Part shown: piece after piece, positions 17,440 to 24,200 of the stretch
How positions within the stretch are numbered: the stretch's first letter is position 1
How the letters are laid out: each line of letters opens with the position of its first letter
NCBI GenBank assembly: GCA_944324805.1
Contig: CALUXS010000001.1
Span: 186,001-250,000, forward strand
Reading direction: 5' to 3'
DNA from: an uncultured Acholeplasmatales bacterium
GTDB lineage: Bacteria; Bacillota_I; Bacilli_A; Acholeplasmatales; Anaeroplasmataceae
Length of the DNA stretch: 64,000 nucleotides
Notes under the pieces: model-generated
Seen by the model: only the letters and a program-made list of their open reading frames with translations
Databases searched by the model: none
What the model was told of the DNA's origin: nothing
Made by a program: the position numbers and the translations under genes

Positions 17440-17654
17440 TTGTCTTGTAGCAAGTAAGTTATCGGATTTGATGCTTTATATAGTCATTATTTTATCATAA
17501 AAGTAACAAAATTATAAGATAGCTCATTGCTACAAAATATATTTTTTATCTTACTAGATTGATCAGCTAGTTGTTGTGAATGTAAAAGATATCTAAAAAG
17601 AATTGATCATAAGGTTTTCACACAACAAAGACCTGTGAATCGGGGAGGATTTCA
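17440..17654. other. divergent intergenic spacer
   Basis: AT-rich sequence between the minus-strand ABC-3C operon and the plus-strand cassette. No ORF and no clear plus-strand promoter were found. Confidence 0.4.
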
Positions 17655-17711
17655 GAGGGGGTGTAAATAGACCCAATTGATCATTGGGCTTCGCTCATTC
17701 AACACCTCCTC
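17655..17711 (+). promoter_or_regulatory. leader hairpin ending in an anti-Shine-Dalgarno sequence
   Basis: GAGGGGGTGT (17655-17664) pairs with ACACCTCCTC (17702-17711) over 10 positions (one G-U). A nested hairpin CCCAAT/ATTGGG lies at 17672-17688. The right arm contains CACCTCCT, the 16S rRNA anti-SD sequence, and could instead pair with AGGAGG at 17750-17755, the ribosome site of the next small ORF. Two exclusive pairings suggest translational control. Function is inferred. Confidence 0.5.
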
Positions 17712-17762
17712 AAAAACAATGTAGTTTTAGCGAAAAACGAAGTTATAAAAGGAGGAAACTAT

Positions 17763-17858
17763 ATGGTTTTGAGAAACTATCCGTTGCCAAATGGTGGTGC
17801 AGATGCAATGCTACCAGATGCTTACGATAACGATAGTAACCTAACTGTTAATAGCTAG
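17763..17858 (+). CDS. small ORF, 31 residues, with an in-frame amber
   Basis: ATG follows AAAAGGAGG at ideal spacing, giving MVLRNYPLPNGGADAML and ending at TAG (17856). The same frame continues past the amber for 14 sense codons (start ELFKQEELVREL) to another TAG at 17901-17903. It is either a short acidic peptide gene, a leader peptide, or a decayed 46-codon gene. No family is recognised. It lies between two structured RNA segments upstream of the regulator gene. Confidence 0.45.
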   Translation: MVLRNYPLPNGGADAMLPDAYDNDSNLTVNS

Positions 17859-17927
17859 GAATTGTTTAAGCAAGAAGAACTAGTTAGAGAATTAGACGAT
17901 TAGACAATAGTTTTTAAACACATTTTT

Positions 17928-17988
17928 ACTGACGACAAGAGACAGATGAGACCGGATAATCACTGTCTCCGAATCATATGTCGTTAGT
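17928..17988 (+). ncRNA. two-tier stem-loop in the cassette leader
   Basis: Outer stem ACTGACGAC (17928-17936)/GTCGTTAGT (17980-17988), 9 bp with one G-U; inner stem GAGACAG (17939-17945)/CTGTCTC (17963-17969), 7 bp. There is no T-run, so it is not a simple terminator. Confidence 0.5.
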
Positions 17989-18040
17989 TTCTTATAAAGC
18001 AAAACTTAGGTGATTCAAGTGTTGCTGACTTTAGGCGAAT

Positions 18041-18089
18041 AGCCACGGTTAGCATGACAACGTAAGATTTTGCAAGCTGTGGCTTACGT
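18041..18089 (+). promoter_or_regulatory. candidate pseudoknot upstream of the regulator gene
   Basis: AGCCAC (18041-18046) pairs with GTGGCT (18079-18084), while ACGTAAG (18060-18066) pairs with CTTACGT (18083-18089). Order a-b-a'-b' gives an H-type pseudoknot, or two mutually exclusive hairpins since a' and b' share two bases. It ends 11 nt before the GAAGGAG site of the 18114 gene, a position suited to translational control. Confidence 0.5.
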
Positions 18090-18113
18090 CTTCAAATACG
18101 AAGGAGTAACACA

Positions 18114-18761
18114 GTGAATATTGATGATAATATAAAGTTAGAAATAGATGCTTTTATTGATGAAGAAGTAGAGGCACTAGATGGTAATGAGAAGTTTCAT
18201 TGTAGTAACTTAACTGACGTTGAGCTTCAAACCAAGACTGATGAAAGATGTTACTATATTGAACTTAAAGATGAATATTGCAATAAAACTACGACTATTT
18301 ATGTTGATAAACATGATTATTTACTATATATGCGACCAATTTGGCGCGAATGGAAAAGGTCTCAACTTGAAAAAAGATGTCTTATTCCGGCTAAAAATAG
18401 TATTGGTTATAAAAGATGTATGTCGGATTGCAGTAAATGTGAAACACCAAAAAATGGTGAACCTATTTCATTAGATAATCTTTCTAAAGATGATATTAAA
18501 AAACTTAATACTGAAAATAATATTTATAAAGAAATTGCTAATGAATTATTGTGGAATAAATTTAAGGAATTAACAACCTTAGAACAGTTTGAAAAAATAA
18601 GACTTTATTTTAAAGAAAATAAAACCTTTGCTCAAATAGGTGAGATTTATGGAGTTAGTCATAAAGCTATAGAAAAAACTATAAAGAATATAATTACCAA
18701 ATTAAAAGAGTCTTTAACAAAAGAAGATTTAGATTTTATTAGAGAAAATTTAAAAAAATAA
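18114..18761 (+). CDS. sigma-70 region 4-like regulator with a cysteine motif
   Basis: 215 residues, GTG start behind GAAGGAG. The N-terminal 85 residues are acidic and unrecognised. A segment YLLYMRPIWREWKR leads to a cysteine cluster (RCLIP...YKRCMSDCSKC, C-x12-C-x3-C-x2-C) that may bind zinc. The C-terminal 60 residues are a helix-turn-helix (LYFKENKTFAQIGEIYGVSH) like sigma-70 region 4 and phage sigma-like or ArpU-type activators. No region 2 is apparent, so it may be an activator rather than a full sigma factor. It heads the holin-Rhs cassette and is the likely switch for it. Confidence 0.65.
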   Translation: MNIDDNIKLEIDAFIDEEVEALDGNEKFHCSNLTDVELQTKTDERCYYIELKDEYCNKTTTIYVDKHDYLLYMRPIWREWKRSQLEKRCLIPAKNSIGYKRCMSDCSKCETPKNGEPISLDNLSKDDIKKLNTENNIYKEIANELLWNKFKELTTLEQFEKIRLYFKENKTFAQIGEIYGVSHKAIEKTIKNIITKLKESLTKEDLDFIRENLKK

Positions 18762-18789
18762 TTTTTCCGGGTTCCAAAATTAAAATTAG

Positions 18790-18872
18790 CCTTCCTTTTA
18801 TAAGTGTAAGAGAAACCAAACTAAACAATATTAAGTCGCGACATTTAGTTTGGTTAGTTCTTACATGGAAGG
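18790..18872. repeat. long perfect-arm hairpin with a palindromic loop
   Basis: Arms CCTTCC/GGAAGG, TGTAAGA/TCTTACA and AACCAAACTAAA/TTTAGTTTGGTT stack in register: 25 pairs in three blocks. The 18-nt loop contains the palindrome GTCGCGAC (18835-18842). No T-run follows. Position between regulator and effector genes suggests a transcriptional control or protein-binding site. Two mini-ORFs with ribosome-site context follow: 18874-18891 and 18921-18953. Confidence 0.65.
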
Positions 18873-18967
18873 AATGATAACCATGGTTTAAGATCAATAT
18901 TTCAATTAAATAATTAGTAAATGAGGGGTGGTGCCAAATATGACCTAATTTAAGGAAGGTGATTATT

Positions 18968-19234
18968 ATAGATATATCTTTAATTACAGCTTTAGTTAGT
19001 TTAGTAGCCTCAATATCTAGTATTTTATTTGCAGTTATTAATAATAGACGAACAAATAAAAAAGACGATAAAGATGAAGGAATTCTTGAAGGTCAAATAC
19101 TGACTGACATTAATTATATTAAAACCGAGCTAAAAAATCAAAACAATAATTTAACTAAGTTAAATGATAATTATCATGATTTAGATGTAAGACTAGCTAA
19201 AGTAGAAGAAAAAATTTTAATTGAAGGAGAATAA
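18968..19234 (+). CDS. small membrane protein with coiled coil, XhlA-like
   Basis: 88 residues if started at ATA (18968). One hydrophobic helix (about 3-22) is followed by a basic stop (NNRRTNKK) and a coiled coil rich in Asn, Lys and Glu to the end. The arrangement resembles phage XhlA/BhlA-type accessory lysis proteins, although in XhlA the helix is usually C-terminal. AAGGAAGGTGAT ends 4 bases before ATA; GTG at 18959 overlaps the ribosome site and no ATG exists. ATT at 18962 or 18965 is an alternative. It is followed 4 bp on by the holin-like gene. Confidence 0.55.
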   Translation: MDISLITALVSLVASISSILFAVINNRRTNKKDDKDEGILEGQILTDINYIKTELKNQNNNLTKLNDNYHDLDVRLAKVEEKILIEGE

Positions 19235-19238
19235 GCTA

Positions 19239-19547
19239 ATGAATAGTGTTGGTGTAATTTTAATTATTTTAATAGCTTATCTTATCGCTGAAATTTATAA
19301 GTTTATCTTTAAAAACAAACAAGAATATTATAAGTTGATACCTATTATTGTAACTATTGTAGGTGGAATAGTAAGTATAATTATTTATTTCACCGATAAA
19401 ACCATATTATTTAATGTTACAAATATATATGAAGCTTTATTAATGGGTCTAATCTCAGGAGCTTCAGCTACAGGTACTAATCAAATTATTAAAAAAATAT
19501 TTAATAAAGGAGATAGTCATGATAGTTCTTCACAAAGTGATTTATAA
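19239..19547 (+). CDS. putative holin
   Basis: 102 residues with three predicted membrane helices (about 4-25, 33-52 and 64-86) and a short polar tail (GDSHDSSSQ), the layout of class I holins. The third segment, NIYEALLMGLISGASATGTNQ, resembles the last helix of A118-type phage holins. AAGGAG lies 9 bases before the ATG at 19239. No endolysin gene is present in the cassette, so release of a protein cargo rather than phage burst is possible. It overlaps the next gene by 29 bp. Confidence 0.65.
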   Translation: MNSVGVILIILIAYLIAEIYKFIFKNKQEYYKLIPIIVTIVGGIVSIIIYFTDKTILFNVTNIYEALLMGLISGASATGTNQIIKKIFNKGDSHDSSSQSDL

Positions 19548-20322
19548 TCCTAAAATTGACTATTTAATATGTAAAAACATCATAAATCTAGATTTTGATT
19601 ATGACGAATTAAAACTAAGAGAAACTTATAAAAAGGATAATTCAAGCTATTATAAAGAAATATTATTAGTAAAAAATTATTTTAATACTCACAGTATAGA
19701 TAATTTTACTAATAAAGATATTAACAAATTATATGAATTACTAACAGATGATAGTTCAACTTTAACAATGGAAAATAAAGAATTAAAAGAAATCGTTAGT
19801 AATATTAATAATTCTAAAATTAAAGATAAAAATTTATATTTTAGAATTTACCTAGTGTTTTATTTCTATAAAACACAAAATAAGTTAATCATTCCTTATC
19901 GTAGGCTTAGTTATAAATTATATAAATCAATATTAGAAGAAGATGAATATTTTATAAATATTAATTTAAATAAATTAATTAAAAGAACGGCTAAATACTA
20001 TGTGTCACATGACCTAAAAGATAATGAAAACATAATAAGACAAGTTTATACAAATGCTTTAGATTTTGTTAAATTGCTAAATCTAAAAGCATTTGGGATC
20101 TATGGTTCATTTAGTTTAGATAAAGCTAATATTTATAGTGATTTAGATTTATTTATTATAGCTAAAGATAAGGAAGACAAATTTAAATTAAAAAAAGAAG
20201 CTTTAAATTATTGGTATCAATTTATTAATATTCCAATTGATATTTGTATAGTTTATGAAGATGAAATTAAAGATTTAAAGCCAGGAATAGTCAATAGTTT
20301 AAAGCTTATATACGAGGTGTAA
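19519..20322 (+). CDS. nucleotidyltransferase-fold protein, N-terminal helical domain (copy 1)
   Basis: 267 residues. The C-terminal third has FGIYGSFSLDKANIYSDLDLFII, the GS...DxD active-site motif of minimal nucleotidyltransferases (MNT, polymerase-beta fold), with a later Asp in IPIDICIVYED. The N-terminal 150 residues are helical; a stretch FRIYLVFYFYKTQNKLIIPY resembles the last helices of Fic-fold proteins but without the HPFx(D/E)GN motif. AAAGGAG precedes the ATG. Start overlaps the holin end. Possible role: nucleotide modification of a target or of the Rhs partner. Function unknown. Confidence 0.62.
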   Translation: MIVLHKVIYNPKIDYLICKNIINLDFDYDELKLRETYKKDNSSYYKEILLVKNYFNTHSIDNFTNKDINKLYELLTDDSSTLTMENKELKEIVSNINNSKIKDKNLYFRIYLVFYFYKTQNKLIIPYRRLSYKLYKSILEEDEYFININLNKLIKRTAKYYVSHDLKDNENIIRQVYTNALDFVKLLNLKAFGIYGSFSLDKANIYSDLDLFIIAKDKEDKFKLKKEALNYWYQFINIPIDICIVYEDEIKDLKPGIVNSLKLIYEV

Positions 20323-20323
20323 T

Positions 20324-21259
20324 ATGAACGAATTTACAGAATTAAAAAGTGGAAAAGAATTAATAGTTCGCAAAAAAGTATCAGGTTTTATCGAAAAAGC
20401 TCTAAGAGGTTTAGGCTTAATGTTTGATCACGATAAGTTTAAGAAAATTATATATGGTGAGGAAGAACCAAGAGGTGAAATAGAAGAATTATTTAAAAAT
20501 TTATATGATGCTTATTATTATTTAATAAGTAATCATAAAAGAAGTTTTACAAAAGAATTACTAAATAAATTTTTCTATATTTTACATGCTAAATTACCAG
20601 ATGAAGCAATGATTATAAGATTAACTACAAATAGTTTCTTAAGTCTTCGAAGTGATAAACTTGACGATATTATAAAATTTCATTTAGAAGCTTATAAAGA
20701 AATGGTAGAACTAAGCGAATTTGATAGGACTATGGTAGCTTTAATGTTTTTAAATTATGGCTTATTAAAGTTAAACATGCCAACTATAAAATTATTAAAA
20801 AGAGATGTTAATAATTATTTAGAATTAAGAAAGAATTATATTTTAAATGGTGATAAAAGTATATTTAGTTTTATCTATGAAATTATAATAAATAATAAAT
20901 TTCAAGACAAAAGTTATTATAAAAATTTAAAAGAATTAAAAGTAGAAGATTTAATAAATGTCTTAAAAAAAGATAAAGAATTCTTACAAAGTAAAGGCAT
21001 AAAAAGTCTATTTTTATTTGGTTCTTTTGCTAAAGGAGTTAGCAGAATAGATTCAGATATTGATTTACTCTTTACTTTTAATCAAGATAAAACAAGGGAA
21101 GAATTAGAAAATACTATCGCTTTCTTAAAAGAATATTACTTTAATAAATTTGAAAGATATATTGATTTTAGTGAAATCAGCGATTATTTATCAGATGAAT
21201 TTATTAAGGAAATTAATGTAATAAAAACAATATTTACGGAGGACAAAAATTATGAATAG
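20324..21259 (+). CDS. nucleotidyltransferase-fold protein, N-terminal helical domain (copy 2)
   Basis: 311 residues with the same plan as its neighbour. An all-helical N-terminal part includes EFDRTMVALMFLNYGLLKLN, like the helix after the Fic motif but with the catalytic His-Pro-Phe absent. It is followed by a C-terminal MNT domain with SLFLFGSFAKGVSRIDSDID. It starts 1 bp after copy 1 and overlaps the Rhs gene by 8 bp. The two are divergent paralogues. Antitoxin (MNT-type), modifying enzyme and chaperone-like adaptor are all conceivable. Confidence 0.62.
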   Translation: MNEFTELKSGKELIVRKKVSGFIEKALRGLGLMFDHDKFKKIIYGEEEPRGEIEELFKNLYDAYYYLISNHKRSFTKELLNKFFYILHAKLPDEAMIIRLTTNSFLSLRSDKLDDIIKFHLEAYKEMVELSEFDRTMVALMFLNYGLLKLNMPTIKLLKRDVNNYLELRKNYILNGDKSIFSFIYEIIINNKFQDKSYYKNLKELKVEDLINVLKKDKEFLQSKGIKSLFLFGSFAKGVSRIDSDIDLLFTFNQDKTREELENTIAFLKEYYFNKFERYIDFSEISDYLSDEFIKEINVIKTIFTEDKNYE

Positions 21260-24200
21260 AGGATTAAAACAATATAATAAATTTATAACAAAAGAAATAG
21301 GCAGTGCTAAAGCCTACATTAATTTAGCAAAAACTAATAATAACGTGCATTTAGTTTTACCACTTATTAAAACTAATGGTAATGCATCGTTTGATTTAAG
21401 CTTAATATATAATTATCAAGATAGAAATGTAAGTGGTATTTTTGGTAATGGTATTAAACTAAGCTTATATAATAAATTAAGCGTTAGCGGAAATAGCGCT
21501 ACAATTAAAAATGCCGATGGAAGTAGTGATTCATACACATTAGGGGTAATGAATAATGAAACAGGTTTAAAAATAGTTAAAAATGTAATTGATGCTTATG
21601 AGAATGATTATAATTATGAAGTAAAAGATAAATATGATAATGTAATGGTTTATGAATCTTTATCAGAATATCCAAAAACTATTAATAAAGCTAATGGAGA
21701 CAAATATAATCTAGATTTTATTTCAGCTACTAAAACTATCACTAATAATTATAATGAAAAAGTCAGATTTAATCAGACAAATGGTAAAGTAACTAGTATC
21801 ATCTATAGTTTAAATAACACTGATTATATTAATATTAATTTAACATATAATGGTGATAAGCTTAGTACTATTACTTATAAAGAATTTGGTAAAGAAGTAG
21901 CTAAAACTTTAATTAGTTATTCTGACACTTTAATCACAGTAAAAGATAATACAACTAAGGTTGGCTTAAAGTGTGAAATTACAAACAATTTAGTAACTAA
22001 AATTAGTGATTTATATAATGAAGTCGCTCAGCTTAAATATGAATTAAGTTATTTAAGCAGCTATACGACAAAAGTTTATAACCTAATGACTAAACTAAAT
22101 TCATATGTAATATTTAGAGAATCTGATAGTATGCCATTATCAAAAATAGATGATTTTGGTAATGTTAAGACATTAGAATATAATGCATCTAAACAATTAA
22201 AAGAAGCTAGTAATGGTATTAATATTAAAGATACAACTAATAATATTTTAGGAAGTACTGATGTTGGTAAATTTAGTAATAATGGCTTAACAAAAACAAA
22301 TATTACAATTAATAATGAAGTTGTAAATAAACATATTACTAACGCATACAAATTTAGCGGAACAGGTAAACTATCAAAAAATATTTATAACGATTCCATT
22401 GATACAGATACATATGCATTAGTTGCCATATTGAAATTAATTAGTGGTTCTGCATCTATAAAATTAGGTAATCAAACTAAAGAATTAAAAGTTTCTAGTG
22501 ATTATCAAGTAGTAATTGTTGGTTATACAGAAACAAGTAGTAGTAATAGTATAAATGTTGAATTTGATTTAACAAATGCTTCTTTAGAAATTGGCTTTGT
22601 AATGGTGCTAAAGAAGGAATTTGGTAATTTTTATGAATATGACGTAGATGGTAATGTAGAAAAGGTTATAACTGGTTCTACTTCAAATGATATTACTTAC
22701 GATAGTTCAAATAAACCAAAAGAAACATTAGGTAAAGATTCAACAAATTATAAAATTAGCTACGATAGTAATGATAATGTTAAAGAAATTAGTTCAGCTT
22801 ATGGTGTTAAAATTACTAATACTTATGATTCAAGTTATAAAAATAACCTAATTAAATCAACAACTAAAGATAAAAATGAAACTAAAGTTTTAGAATTAAG
22901 AAAAACTTATGATAGTAATGGTAAATTTGTAAAAGAAGAATACGATGAACTTGAAAACAAAACAGCTTATACATATGACGAACTTGGTAAAGTTGAACAA
23001 GTAATAGATGCTTTAGGACATATCACAAATGTTAATTATTATGATGATGGTAATTTAAAAGAAATTATTAGCGGTAATATGAAAGCAAATTATACTTATG
23101 AAAATGGTAGAATCAAAACCATTACTCTAGCAAATGGTTCAGTTTATAATTTTAACTATGATGATAAATTTAATGTTATAGAAATCAAATTAAATAATGT
23201 TTCAATTTTAAATTATGAATATGATGAATTTAGTAACCTTATTAAGCAAAAATATGGTAATGAATATTATGAATTTAGTTATGATAACAATAAATCAATA
23301 ACTGATATTATATATCATAAACAAAATGGAACTAAAACAACATATCATTATGAATATGATGCATGTAAAAGAGTTAAGAAAATTACATTAGATGGAACAC
23401 TTCTTGAAGAATACACTTATGATGCAAGCGGTAAAGTAAAAGAAGTTAAAACAAACAATTCACATGTTTCAGGTATTTATGATGACCTAGGTAATTTAAC
23501 AATTGAAAATAGAAATGTTGCTGGTAAATATTTAACTGAAACATATGATTCAATAAGTAGATCAAAAGGTTCTCACCCAGAAATTGTAGAAGAAATTTAT
23601 GCAAATAATAGCGATATAGCTATCTCTAAATTTACTTATGATTCAATATACTTTAAAAATTATGATGGTATTGTCCCTTACTTTAAAAATTCATCATCAG
23701 CTAAATATAAAATCACTGTACCATATTCATCATATCACGTAGATGATTCAGGCTTTATATCATTTTGGTTTAGGCCAACTAATTTTAATGGTATTTATAC
23801 ATTATTTAGTTGCAAACATCCAACATCATCTTCTTTAATAGAAGTAAAACTAGATTATGGTGATTTAACATTAGAAGTAACCGATGATAAAGGGGAAAAT
23901 CATTATTTAGGCAAAACTAGATATCGCACTAAATTAAATGAATGGAATTTCTTCGCGCTTAACTTTATGAATAGAAATGATGGCTTAGGTTATTTAGATG
24001 TTTGTGAATATAATTTGTTCTTAAATGCTGAAGTAGTAAAATATAAGAAACAAAATCCAAGACTTTATGTTTCAACAGGTAATAACCCAGTATATTGTAT
24101 TGGATGTAGTGAAACATCAAGTTCATATTTTAGAGGTGATGTAACGGCTATTGTTATATCTAAACATAAATATATTACGACTAATAAAGTATTAAAAATC

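Noticed and set aside
17655-18113. Retron or group II intron RNA
   Set aside because: The leader is structured, but no reverse transcriptase gene is in the window.
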